NCBI RefSeq assembly: GCF_023195925.1
Contig: NZ_JALPRE010000001.1
Span: forward strand, 248,001 to 312,000
Length of the DNA: 64,000 nt
Reading direction: 5' to 3'
From: Aquimarina acroporae
GTDB lineage: Bacteria > Bacteroidota > Bacteroidia > Flavobacteriales > Flavobacteriaceae
Shown here piece by piece: positions 54,504 to 62,202 of this stretch. Positions within the stretch are counted from its first letter, which is position 1. Every line of letters starts with the position of its first letter. The translations under genes and the position numbers were made by a program. The notes under the pieces were generated by a model. That model did not search any database. It saw only the letters and a program-made list of their open reading frames with translations, and was not told where the DNA came from.

Positions 54504-54511
54504 TACCTTTT
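54504..54511 (+). promoter_or_regulatory. Possible -7 box of the microprotein array
   Basis: TACCTTTT differs from TAnnTTTG at the last base and lies 72 bases upstream of the first ATG. No TTG is present at the right distance, so this is tentative. The 288-base gap before the array holds nothing else I can support. Confidence 0.3.
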
Positions 54512-54583
54512 TATACATAGTACTGTAACAAAATTAAAATATCGACGTCTAGTAAGTATAAATCAATCATAAAAAACAATAAC

Positions 54584-54670
54584 ATGAGAACTTTAGACAA
54601 CAATCAAATCAGCAAGAAATTACCATCAACAAAAGGATATATCTGGAACTCGAAAAGAAGGTACAGATAA
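54584..54670 (+). CDS. Microprotein array member 1, 28 aa
   Basis: ATG 54584 to TAA 54670, 28 codons, ending TKGYIWNSKRRYR. Preceded by an A-rich leader (AAAAAACAATAAC), normal for Bacteroidota starts. The last 13 residues are identical in members 1-3, while third-base changes are frequent: a coding-selection signature. N-terminal half more divergent (D, N, K, P, S versus N, S, E, A, T). Basic, aromatic C-terminus; no signal peptide. Function unknown: signal peptide, RiPP precursor, toxin or ribosome-associated peptide are all possible. Confidence 0.8.
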   Translation: MRTLDNNQISKKLPSTKGYIWNSKRRYR

Positions 54671-54680
54671 TTCAATCAAT

Positions 54681-54715
54681 TCATCAATCATCAATCATCA
54701 ATCATCAATCATCAA
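54681..54715 (+). repeat. Tandem TCATCAA heptamers (x5)
   Basis: Five perfect head-to-tail copies of a 7-bp unit in the spacer between array members 1 and 2. Shorter runs of the same word (TCATCAATCA) precede members 3 and 4 as well, and AATCAATCA precedes member 1. Each sits 10-30 bases before an ATG, so it is part of the repeating leader; it is not a CRISPR. Confidence 0.8.
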
Positions 54716-54732
54716 TCAAAAAACAAAATATC

Positions 54733-54819
54733 ATGAGAACATTAAATAGCAATCAAGTAAGCGAAAAATTAGCAACAACAAAAGGATATATCTGGAACTC
54801 AAAAAGAAGATATAGATAA
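54733..54819 (+). CDS. Microprotein array member 2, 28 aa
   Basis: ATG 54733 to TAA 54819, 28 codons, starting MRTLNSNQVSEKLATT and ending in the shared TKGYIWNSKRRYR. Against member 3 it has five synonymous changes, one Val/Ile change and a stop-codon swap, i.e. one conservative replacement in 28 residues. Leader AAAAAACAAAATATC. Clearly the same gene family as its neighbours, arisen by tandem duplication and kept under protein-level selection. Confidence 0.85.
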   Translation: MRTLNSNQVSEKLATTKGYIWNSKRRYR

Positions 54820-54873
54820 TTCACAATTCATCAATCAATCATCAATCATTAATTCATCAATCAAAAAAATATC

Positions 54874-54960
54874 ATGAGAACATTAAATAGTAATCAAATA
54901 AGTGAAAAATTAGCAACAACAAAAGGATATATCTGGAATTCAAAAAGAAGGTATAGGTAG
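54874..54960 (+). CDS. Microprotein array member 3, 28 aa
   Basis: ATG 54874 to TAG 54960. Same length and C-terminal 13 residues as members 1 and 2, with Asn-Ser-Asn-Gln-Ile N-terminal segment. Its leader (TCATCAATCAAAAAAATATC) closely matches that of member 2, so promoter-proximal and translation signals were duplicated with the gene. The three likely share one mRNA. Confidence 0.85.
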   Translation: MRTLNSNQISEKLATTKGYIWNSKRRYR

Positions 54961-54994
54961 TTCAGACTATTCATCAATCAAAAAAACGACAATC

Positions 54995-55126
54995 ATGAAA
55001 ACTTTAGGAAATATCAGAAAAAAAGTAAGTGCTGTAGTACAAAGACCAAATGCAGTATTAGATTACACGCTAAGCATTTACAATAATGAAATTCTACATA
55101 AACGTATTAAGTATTATGCTTATTAA
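54995..55126 (+). CDS. Microprotein array member 4, 43 aa
   Basis: ATG 54995 to TAA 55126. Starts MKTLGNIRKKVSAVVQ and ends HKRIKYYAY. Differs from members 1-3 except for the M(R/K)TL start, the basic-aromatic end and an identical TCATCAATCAAAAAAA leader 35 bases after member 3. Probably part of the same transcript and system, perhaps a partner such as an immunity, modification or recognition peptide (speculative). A strong terminator follows after 20 bases. Confidence 0.75.
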   Translation: MKTLGNIRKKVSAVVQRPNAVLDYTLSIYNNEILHKRIKYYAY

Positions 55127-55146
55127 GATAACCAATCGCAGTAGGA

Positions 55147-55179
55147 AAAGCCGAATAGCATATAGCACTATTCGGCTTT
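55147..55179. terminator. Strong bidirectional terminator
   Basis: AAAGCCGAATAG/CTATTCGGCTTT, perfect 12-bp stem, 9-base loop. It ends the microprotein array and the convergent sterol-desaturase-type gene. Confidence 0.8.
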
Positions 55180-55203
55180 ATTATATAACTAAGGTTACGG
55201 TTG

Positions 55204-56055
55204 TTATTTTTTAGACTCTTCTACTTTAAACTTTGCTCCTACCGGTGCGCGATACCCATCAAAAGGGAGCTTGAGTAGTTTTCCTATCTTAGCGTTTGAA
55301 TCAACATCTGGATATGTATCTACTCCGTATACCAAATCTTCATTTCGTATTTTGGCAAACGTACCAAACAATCTATCCCAAATAGAAAATATATTACCAT
55401 AATTTGTATCGGTATAGGGCAAAACATAATGATGATGCACTTTATGCATATCTGGTGACACAATTAACCAACTTATAATATAATCTACTTTTTTAGGTAA
55501 TGAAATATTTGCGTGGTTAAATTGAGACAACACTACCGAAAGTGACTGGTATAGCATTATGATTCCTATTGGTGCTCCAACAATAAAAACTCCTATGGTA
55601 GTAAAAATAAAGCGAATTAAACTCTCTCCCGGGTGATGTCGATTTGCTGTGGTTGTATCGACATGATTATCTGTATGATGTATAAGATGAAACATCCATA
55701 AAGGTTTAATCATATGTTGTACATAATGCGCCAACCATGCCCCTATTAAGTCCAACAACGCTACGCCTAATAAAATAGTTGCCCAAAGGGGAAGCTCTAA
55801 CCATTGTATAATTCCAAACTTATTTTCAACAGTCCAATCACTGGTCTTTAATAATATAAATGCTAGAAAAAAGTTAACTACTATAGTTGTAAGCGTAAAG
55901 AAAATATTGGGCCAGGCATGTTTAAATTTTCTATAGTTAAATTTAAAAAGTGGCGCTGCATATTCTATCAACCAAAAAAAAGTAATTCCGCCAACCAATA
56001 TAAGGCTTCGATGCGACGAAGGTATCGTTTCAAAATAAGTAAGTATCTCTTCCAT
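55204..56055 (-). CDS. Sterol desaturase / fatty-acid hydroxylase superfamily protein
   Basis: 283 residues, four to five membrane helices (LILVGGITFFWLIEYAAPLF, IFFTLTTIVVNFFLAFILL, LPLWATILLGVALLDLIGAWLAHYVQ, FIFTTIGVFIVGAPIGIIMLY). Di-iron histidine clusters HYVQHM, HLIHHTDNH and HKVHHHYVLP. O2-dependent lipid oxygenase with unknown substrate, paralogous to 38483 in family but not close in sequence. It stands alone, convergent with the microprotein array. Confidence 0.9.
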   Translation of the reverse strand: MEEILTYFETIPSSHRSLILVGGITFFWLIEYAAPLFKFNYRKFKHAWPNIFFTLTTIVVNFFLAFILLKTSDWTVENKFGIIQWLELPLWATILLGVALLDLIGAWLAHYVQHMIKPLWMFHLIHHTDNHVDTTTANRHHPGESLIRFIFTTIGVFIVGAPIGIIMLYQSLSVVLSQFNHANISLPKKVDYIISWLIVSPDMHKVHHHYVLPYTDTNYGNIFSIWDRLFGTFAKIRNEDLVYGVDTYPDVDSNAKIGKLLKLPFDGYRAPVGAKFKVEESKK

Positions 56056-56128
56056 AGGTACAAAATATTCTATTTTTCATAATTAAACAACTGTTTTTTT
56101 GTGGATTCAAATTTTAAATCAAAAAAAC

Positions 56129-56185
56129 GCAACCAAAAAGTTGCTAATTAAAAAAACATATTTATATTTGCAACCATAAAGTTGC
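56129..56185 (+). promoter_or_regulatory. AHSA1-ArsR promoter with two ArsR-type operators
   Basis: GCAAC-CAAAAA-GTTGC (56129-56144) and GCAAC-CATAAA-GTTGC (56170-56185), 41 bases apart. Between them lies an exact promoter: TTG (56141-56143), 19 bases, TATATTTG (56163-56170). One operator covers the -33 and the other the -7/start region, ideal for repression by the ArsR protein of the same operon. Confidence 0.8.
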
Positions 56186-56209
56186 ATTTTAATTTAAAAC
56201 CTTACCAAT

Positions 56210-56635
56210 ATGAAAGATCAAATTGTAAAAGAACATGTTTTTAACCATTCTATAGACAAAGTATGGAATGCTATTACTAAGGAAAAAGAAATCTCTACAT
56301 GGTTTATTAAGGCAGATTTTAAGGCTGAAGAAGGTTACGAATATACCTTTACTTCTAGTGAAGAAGATTGTGTTCCTATCACCGGTACTGTAAAGAAAGC
56401 TCATCCATATACTTTGGTATACACCTGGGTTGTTCAAGATACCAATGTAGAAACTTTGGTGACCTGGAAACTAGAAACTATAGAAAATGGTACAAAACTA
56501 TATTTAGAACACTCTGGCATTGCAAAATACCCCGGTGATACTGCTGTAACAATGTTTAACAGCTTTAATGGTGGATGGAACAATTGTGTAAGCAAACTTG
56601 GTGAATACTTAATACAAGAGGTACATGCAGGATAA
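56210..56635 (+). CDS. AHSA1/SRPBCC-family protein
   Basis: 141 residues of the START-like SRPBCC fold: VKEHVFNHSIDKVWNAITKEKEISTWFIKADFKAEEGYEYTF, GTVKKAHPYTLVYTWVV, VTWKLETIENGTKLYLEHSG and a final helix TMFNSFNGGWNNCVSKLGEYLIQ. Binds a hydrophobic ligand or acts in stress response; ligand unknown. Its stop overlaps the ArsR start by 11 bases: coupled two-gene operon, as often seen for AHSA1-ArsR pairs. Confidence 0.9.
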   Translation: MKDQIVKEHVFNHSIDKVWNAITKEKEISTWFIKADFKAEEGYEYTFTSSEEDCVPITGTVKKAHPYTLVYTWVVQDTNVETLVTWKLETIENGTKLYLEHSGIAKYPGDTAVTMFNSFNGGWNNCVSKLGEYLIQEVHAG

Positions 56636-56948
56636 GATAACCAAAATATTTAAAGCAGTATCGGACCCAACAAGGCGTGAAATTTTTCACGCTTTGGTGG
56701 TAGCTGCCACAGCACTACCCATTACACAAATTTCAAATCAATTCGAGATTAGTCGACAGGGCGTTACTAAACATATAAAAGCTCTTGAGCATGCTGGACT
56801 AATACAAATACAGACCAAAGGTCGAGAACGTTTTTGCTATGCAGATGTTACACCGCTAAAAGAAATAAATAAATGGCTAGGTTTTTATGAGAAGTTCTGG
56901 GATGACTCTATTAATCGTTTAGACGATTACTTAGACCAAAGCAACTAA
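56625..56948 (+). CDS. ArsR-family regulator
   Basis: 107 residues, winged-helix ArsR type: IFKAVSDPTRREIFHALVVAATALPITQISNQFEISRQGVTKHIKALEHAGLIQIQTKGRERFCYADVTPLKEINKWL. No metal-binding CXC motif, so not a metal sensor; belongs to the group that partners SRPBCC proteins. Likely binds the two GCAAC-N6-GTTGC sites upstream of the operon. Confidence 0.93.
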   Translation: MQDKITKIFKAVSDPTRREIFHALVVAATALPITQISNQFEISRQGVTKHIKALEHAGLIQIQTKGRERFCYADVTPLKEINKWLGFYEKFWDDSINRLDDYLDQSN

Positions 56949-57343
56949 GAACAGTCTAAACTACTTAAATATTCTTTCATCCAGGATTTTGCATTTTCTA
57001 ACTTAGAAAACGTAATTATTTCCTGGTGAAAGAACATATTTTCTATCGTTACGCATTCTTCCTGTAGTTTATTGTGAACCACTACCGCAAATGCTTTCAG
57101 ATTAGGAAATACTTCTTTTATTCTAATATAATCTGCTGGCTCTAAAGAATAAGAATTTACCCGATTAGAAATATATCCAAACGGCCGATTTCCAAAGTGA
57201 CGATTGGTTAAAACCGATAATTCTTTGCCTTTCTCATGATTAAATGAAGCTCCTTCTGCTACCTCGATTATCAGATAATTTTTATAAAAAACCACCTTAC
57301 CAAAACCAAGAATATACTCCTTGATTACCTCTTCTTTACTCAT
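56945..57343 (-). CDS. SpoIIAA-like/STAS-like hypothetical protein
   Basis: 132 residues from ATG 57343. Pattern EYILGFGKVVFYKNYLIIEVAEGASFNHEKGKELSVLTNRHFGNRPFGYISNRVNSYSLEPADYIRIKEVFPNLKAFAVVVHNK is a flavobacterial family annotated as hypothetical or SpoIIAA-like: alternating strands and helices with a central loop. Its 3' end overlaps the ArsR gene by 4 bases (convergent). Function unknown. Confidence 0.72.
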   Translation of the reverse strand: MSKEEVIKEYILGFGKVVFYKNYLIIEVAEGASFNHEKGKELSVLTNRHFGNRPFGYISNRVNSYSLEPADYIRIKEVFPNLKAFAVVVHNKLQEECVTIENMFFHQEIITFSKLENAKSWMKEYLSSLDCS

Positions 57344-57507
57344 ACTCCGGTTTCTTATGTTTAACGTTGTCAAAAAAAGAAGTCGCGAATGTACTTTAAA
57401 TAGCAATGCAATGCATTTTTTTATAATATAAATAACATTTATTTAGCAAATTCTGTAAATTCCTATACGCCTATGTTAAAAACCTTATTTTATAAATAGT
57501 TTTGTAT

Positions 57508-59436
57508 TTACAATACCGAAGTTGAAGTATTGGTTGGTGGATTACCTGTTAGCACCCAGCCTTTATTTTTCAAATTGTTGTATGCCTCAAAACTTACTGA
57601 AGTAGGATCGGCATTGCGAGAGTAATTCAAGTTTCCATTTGATCTTCCGTGAGCATCTAAATCAATCAGAATTTTATCAATAGCCTCCGAACTGATATTA
57701 TTACTGAAAACATTGAGGGTTAGCAATTGTTTATTTTTGGAAATATCTAACGTCTCCAATTGATTTACAGAACAAGTAAAATAAATAAGTTTTTCATTAC
57801 CAGAAATATCTAACACCGTAAATAGATTATTGTCACAGTACAATCTATCTAAATCCTTCATTGCATTTAAATTAAGTGTTTTAACTCTGTTTGAGCTACA
57901 ATAAAAGTGGCGCAGCTTTGTATTGTTACTTACATCAAGTTCTGCTATTTCATTCGCATGACAATAGAAATATAATAGCTTTTCGCAATTTGTAACATCT
58001 AATTGTGTTAATTGATTAGCAGCACAATTAAAAGTAACCAATTCTGTATTATTGGTAACATCTATGGCTCCTAGAGGATTACCATTGCTGTATAATGTTC
58101 TTAATTTAATATGTTTAGTTACATCTATATTAGAAATTTGATTCGAACTAAAAGTCAAACCTGCCAATTCTAAATTATTACTTATGTCAAGTTCGGTAAG
58201 TTGGGTACTGTTACAATATAAATACCTTAGTTTTTCATTTTTAGAAATATCTAGCACTTTAAGGTCATTGACCCCACAATGAAAATTATCTAAATCTAAA
58301 TGTTTAGAAACATCTAGTTCTGTTCTATTATTGTTGGCACAATACCAGGTTCTAAGTTTTAAATTAGTACTAATATCATAATTACCAGCTGGGTTATTAC
58401 TAGTATGCAGAGTAATCAACTCAGTATTCACAGCGATATCCAATGATTTGAGTTTATTATCATAAATATATAAACTCTGTAACTTAGTGTTCATGGTAAG
58501 ATCTATTTCTTCAAATAGATTTCTATAACAATTTAAATGAGTTAGTTCAACATTTCTCGAAAGGTCAATTGTAGATACCTGATTTTGGTAAAAATTAAGC
58601 GATCTTAAATTGACGTTTTTGGTAACATCTATTTCTGTGAATTGATTTTGACCACAACTAAATGTCTGTAATTCTAGGTTACTTGATACATCGACCGTGT
58701 TGATTCGATTGTTACTAATATTTAAATTTCTTAAAGCTTTATTTTTAGAAATGGCGATTCCTTCTAATCTGTTAGACGATAAATACAAATTTTGTAAAAG
58801 AAGGTTTATATCTATATTGATAGCCGTAATTTGGTTAGAGTCTGCGTATAAACTAACTAATTGCAAATTTTTTGTTAGATCAAGAGTTTCAATTCTATTA
58901 CGCTGAATATTCAAATGCGCAAGAACGGAATTCGACGAGGTGGAAAGGCTGGTTAAATTGTTATTATAACAAGTAACATGAATAAGTTTTAAGTTATTTT
59001 CTATATCTAAACTTGCCAAAACATTGCTATACAACTGAAGTTGAGAGATATTCCAAAAATCGTTCAGATTAAGATCTTTCAATTGATGATTACGGATCGA
59101 AAAAAAAGAAATTCTTCTACAGTTTTTCTCATCCTTTATTAACGCTACAGCTTCTCCCTTATTTTCAGTTAGATCAAATGTAATAAACGGGGTTCCAATA
59201 TTTGGAGAAATGTGTTGGTTAGCAACAGTATTTCCTTCATTAACTAAAGAAATATTGGTTTCAATACTCGAATTACTATATCGTATCTGGAAATTTGATG
59301 ATGTACTAGACGTTTTTAAAAGTTCAATAACACGAACTCGATCATAAACCAGGTGCTCTCCTAAATATACTCTATTTACTGGAGTATTTCCCAATCTAGG
59401 ATCTTGTATAGATATGGCTCCAATTTCTATACTCAT
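57508..59436 (-). CDS. Leucine-rich-repeat protein with tail-fibre-like N-terminus
   Basis: 642 residues. The first ~35 residues (IEIGAISIQDPRLGNTPVNRVYLGEHLVYDRV) match the short attachment modules (VYLGxxLVY) found in phage tail appendages. From ~125 to ~610 there are about 22 leucine-rich repeats of ~21 residues (LYCNSTQLTELDISNNLELAGL pattern, with Cys/Tyr/Asn ladder). Its ATG overlaps the preceding fibre gene by 4 bases. A solenoid at the end of a tail cluster suggests a receptor-binding adhesin. No signal peptide. Confidence 0.85.
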   Translation of the reverse strand: MSIEIGAISIQDPRLGNTPVNRVYLGEHLVYDRVRVIELLKTSSTSSNFQIRYSNSSIETNISLVNEGNTVANQHISPNIGTPFITFDLTENKGEAVALIKDEKNCRRISFFSIRNHQLKDLNLNDFWNISQLQLYSNVLASLDIENNLKLIHVTCYNNNLTSLSTSSNSVLAHLNIQRNRIETLDLTKNLQLVSLYADSNQITAINIDINLLLQNLYLSSNRLEGIAISKNKALRNLNISNNRINTVDVSSNLELQTFSCGQNQFTEIDVTKNVNLRSLNFYQNQVSTIDLSRNVELTHLNCYRNLFEEIDLTMNTKLQSLYIYDNKLKSLDIAVNTELITLHTSNNPAGNYDISTNLKLRTWYCANNNRTELDVSKHLDLDNFHCGVNDLKVLDISKNEKLRYLYCNSTQLTELDISNNLELAGLTFSSNQISNIDVTKHIKLRTLYSNGNPLGAIDVTNNTELVTFNCAANQLTQLDVTNCEKLLYFYCHANEIAELDVSNNTKLRHFYCSSNRVKTLNLNAMKDLDRLYCDNNLFTVLDISGNEKLIYFTCSVNQLETLDISKNKQLLTLNVFSNNISSEAIDKILIDLDAHGRSNGNLNYSRNADPTSVSFEAYNNLKNKGWVLTGNPPTNTSTSVL

Positions 59437-60092
59437 CGTCCCGCAGCTGCTTGTTCTTCAACAATAAAATACAACACGTCTTCTTTTTTAGTAGCAATAG
59501 CGTTATATTGCGATTGTGTTCCACTCCAAACCTTTGCAATTGGATTTGGGCTTCCCTCTTCTAAAGTTATAGGATTTACAATATCTCCAGAACTCACTTC
59601 ATCTAAATCACCAGTTAAATACACTAGGTTTTGAGATTGAGCTGTACGTAAGGTTTGAGCATGCACGGTTTTACCTTTTCCTGTTACAGAGGGCAATTTT
59701 CCTTGAGGGACAATAATTTGTATAGCAGGTTGACCCGCAGTAAAGTTTATAGTATTGTTGGTATCTGAGTTTATGAATAAATGCTTAACCGTATTAAGTA
59801 CTCCTTGCACAGAATTAAATCTAAACTCAGCATTTTGATCATTGGCACCATATCCCAATTTATAACTAACTACATTATTGGTTGTAGTTTGGTTAAAAAC
59901 GGTTAATAATGAGTCTGAATTTATTAGAACATTCCTATTTAATCTATTTTGAACATTTTCATTTACATTCTGTATACGATTGCGTAGATCAAAATAATCT
60001 TCAGAAGTATCTTGATGAATAAGTTCTAAATCAGAAGCAGAAATGGTTCTGATTCCTTTTCCTGGTTTTAATATGAATTTATGTATCGCCAT
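59433..60092 (-). CDS. Phage tail-fibre-like protein (upper-fibre module)
   Basis: 219 residues. Ends in KVWSGTQSQYNAIATKKEDVLYFIVE, the WSGTQxxYxAIxxKxxxxLYFI module that is characteristic of phage tail fibre proteins. N-terminal half is asparagine-rich with helical RNRIQNVNENVQNRLNRN and strand-like FINSDTNNTINFTAG, fitting an elongated trimeric fibre. It follows the MKQPKETL gene by 2 bases and is coupled to the LRR gene. Confidence 0.82.
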   Translation of the reverse strand: MAIHKFILKPGKGIRTISASDLELIHQDTSEDYFDLRNRIQNVNENVQNRLNRNVLINSDSLLTVFNQTTTNNVVSYKLGYGANDQNAEFRFNSVQGVLNTVKHLFINSDTNNTINFTAGQPAIQIIVPQGKLPSVTGKGKTVHAQTLRTAQSQNLVYLTGDLDEVSSGDIVNPITLEEGSPNPIAKVWSGTQSQYNAIATKKEDVLYFIVEEQAAAGR

Positions 60093-60094
60093 GC

Positions 60095-60487
60095 TTAGGA
60101 TTCTACTACTAGTTGTATATCTGCCTTAATAATAATATTTTCTGTTTCAGAAACCGTTCTTATATTTTCATCGAGTCCATTAAATCTTTGTGCTACTGCC
60201 TGCTGTATAGCAATTTCAGAATCTCCCCCGAAAACCCTTACATTACCTAAGTCAATAACTCTAATGGTATTGTTTTGATCGACATAATTTTCAGGATTCT
60301 GAATGTTAAATGAAGTGCTATCAGACAATGATACTGTTTGGTTTCCATCTTCATCCTGCAAAACTTCAGTGATAATTGTTCCGCTATCCAAATGATGATA
60401 GCTATCTATAAAGTCGCAAAACTCTTGTTCAGTAGGTTTATCACCTGTCTCGAAATAAGATTTTAATGTTTCTTTTGGCTGCTTCAT
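60095..60487 (-). CDS. Tail-associated protein with MKQPKETLKSYFETGDKPT head, copy 2
   Basis: 130 residues. The first ~35 residues (MKQPKETLKSYFETGDKPT, then EQEFCDFIDSYHHLDSG) are nearly identical to the protein at 62199, the remainder diverges. The module is common at the start of Bacteroidota fibre-associated proteins and probably mediates attachment or assembly. Sits between the two larger fibre genes, 2 bases from each. Confidence 0.75.
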   Translation of the reverse strand: MKQPKETLKSYFETGDKPTEQEFCDFIDSYHHLDSGTIITEVLQDEDGNQTVSLSDSTSFNIQNPENYVDQNNTIRVIDLGNVRVFGGDSEIAIQQAVAQRFNGLDENIRTVSETENIIIKADIQLVVES

Positions 60488-60489
60488 AC

Positions 60490-62202
60490 TTATCTAATTC
60501 GTTCTATGTAGGTGGCAAAGTTGTTTCTTCTGAAAAGTAAACTTTGATTCTCTCCATTAGCGTTTGTTGCATCTTCGTAACTCAAGGTTAACTTTATTCG
60601 TGGTGTTAGAACTGCTTCTGCTGGAATAAGGGTCCCTGTATTGTCTGCATTCCGAAGTACCCCTCCTCCTTTTGAAGTTTCAACAATTCCGTTTTTTGTT
60701 ACTTTCTGTTCAAAGGTGAGCGTGTTCCAACCGTTTTGGGGCTCTGTAGTTAATTGACTTAAGGTTTCAATTACCGTGGTAAAATCTTTTATACCAGTTA
60801 AGGAGGTATCTTCTATAGCTCCTAACAACGATGTTTTGGTTGGATTTCCTCCAGCGGTATCAGATGTAAAAAAACCGTTTTGAATATCCAAGAAGTATTC
60901 AGTTTTATATGAAGACGGTGCTACACTTCCAGTATTTCCTGATGCTACAAAATTGATATAGTCTCCTATAATTGTAATTCGCGACAACCCTCTATTATTA
61001 AAAGCTCCGGCTACCGTATTTCTAAAACTCACCTCATTCGTGTCATTTGTATCTGAAGTTATATTTATCTGAGAAATCCCTCCAAAGTTATATACTTTGA
61101 TATTAACCAACTCCTGTAAAGAAAGCTGTTGTATTTCATTATTAGGGCTTATCATTAATACTTGATCATTAAAACTTCCACCATTTAATGCGGTTAGTTT
61201 TAATTTCTCTATTTCGATTTCTTTGGAAGATAAATTTCCTTTTATGGCATTACCAATATTAAGCGTATTATTAATATTGTAACCGCCAATATCCACATTT
61301 GCCCCTAGAACAATATTATTGCTACCACTACCATCTCCTTGCACGGCATTACCTCCTACGATCACATTGTTCATTCCCTGAACTCTGTCTGTAGCAGCTT
61401 TTGAGCCAATAATTACGTTATTGGTTGAATTGTTATTACCATTATTGCCTAATCCGCCAAAAGCCTGGTTTCCTAATACAACATTATCATTCCCGATACC
61501 ATCTACAATAGCATCTTTTCCTATAACCACATTTCTATTTCCACGTGTTTCTCCCGTAGAATCTGGGGTTTCACGAGTACCAATAAAAACATTTTGATCA
61601 GGAGCCTGGGCATCGCTCAAATCATCTAATCCTACTACTTGATTTGCATTATTTTCAGTGCTTACTTCCTTTTGATATGCCAAAAACCAAACTGCATTGT
61701 TTGGCATAAAGCTATTTAGGTTATCGTAAGCATAAGGCACAACTGGTGTATACTCACAATTATACCATACATAATTACCATATGCCGGTTGTGGGTCCCC
61801 TAGAACTATAAATCTTCGATTACCAGACCTTAAAGAATCTCCTTCTGATGAATCTTTTATAAAAATAGTCGTGTTTCTAAAATCAATTTTTATCTTGGTT
61901 TCGTCTACAAGTAAACGACCTACACCATTTATCTGATTGTAATATATGGGAAACGTATTGTAGGAAGCGCTGTTTGAAAAATCTTCTAATAAATTATACG
62001 TAATAAAAACCCGGTTATAGAAAACTGTTTGTTGCAAGTTTTCTATTTTTCTTCTTAAAATATTATTTTCTCGTATTAGTACTTGAAAAGGGTCAAAATT
62101 GGGTGTTTGATGATTTATGTACAAATCATCTATAGTAACTTGAGTATGTCCCGAACCATAAGTTCCTTTTCCTCCTTTAAAAAAATAACTATTTGATCTC
62201 AT
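60490..62202 (-). CDS. Trimeric fibre protein with YadA-head-like repeats
   Basis: 570 residues. A short coiled coil (IRENNILRRKIENLQQTV), then ~200-330 with repeated NVxIGxxA units (NVVIGKDAIVDGIGNDNVVLGNQAFGG, NVIIGSKAATDRVQGMNNVIVGGNAV, NNIVLGANVDIGG): left-handed beta-roll repeats as in YadA/Hep_Hag heads, found in trimeric adhesins and phage fibres. A large C-terminal part of unknown fold follows. No signal or anchor domain, so a tail fibre rather than an autotransporter. Start overlaps the copy 1 MKQP gene by 4 bases. Confidence 0.82.
   Translation of the reverse strand: MRSNSYFFKGGKGTYGSGHTQVTIDDLYINHQTPNFDPFQVLIRENNILRRKIENLQQTVFYNRVFITYNLLEDFSNSASYNTFPIYYNQINGVGRLLVDETKIKIDFRNTTIFIKDSSEGDSLRSGNRRFIVLGDPQPAYGNYVWYNCEYTPVVPYAYDNLNSFMPNNAVWFLAYQKEVSTENNANQVVGLDDLSDAQAPDQNVFIGTRETPDSTGETRGNRNVVIGKDAIVDGIGNDNVVLGNQAFGGLGNNGNNNSTNNVIIGSKAATDRVQGMNNVIVGGNAVQGDGSGSNNIVLGANVDIGGYNINNTLNIGNAIKGNLSSKEIEIEKLKLTALNGGSFNDQVLMISPNNEIQQLSLQELVNIKVYNFGGISQINITSDTNDTNEVSFRNTVAGAFNNRGLSRITIIGDYINFVASGNTGSVAPSSYKTEYFLDIQNGFFTSDTAGGNPTKTSLLGAIEDTSLTGIKDFTTVIETLSQLTTEPQNGWNTLTFEQKVTKNGIVETSKGGGVLRNADNTGTLIPAEAVLTPRIKLTLSYEDATNANGENQSLLFRRNNFATYIERIR

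Noticed and set aside
54681-54715. Possible CRISPR-like repeat
   Set aside because: The unit is 7 bp, directly tandem with no spacers, and no cas genes are present.
57508-59436. Repetitive DNA as a tandem-repeat or CRISPR array
   Set aside because: The repetition is at protein level (21-residue LRR units) inside one open frame.
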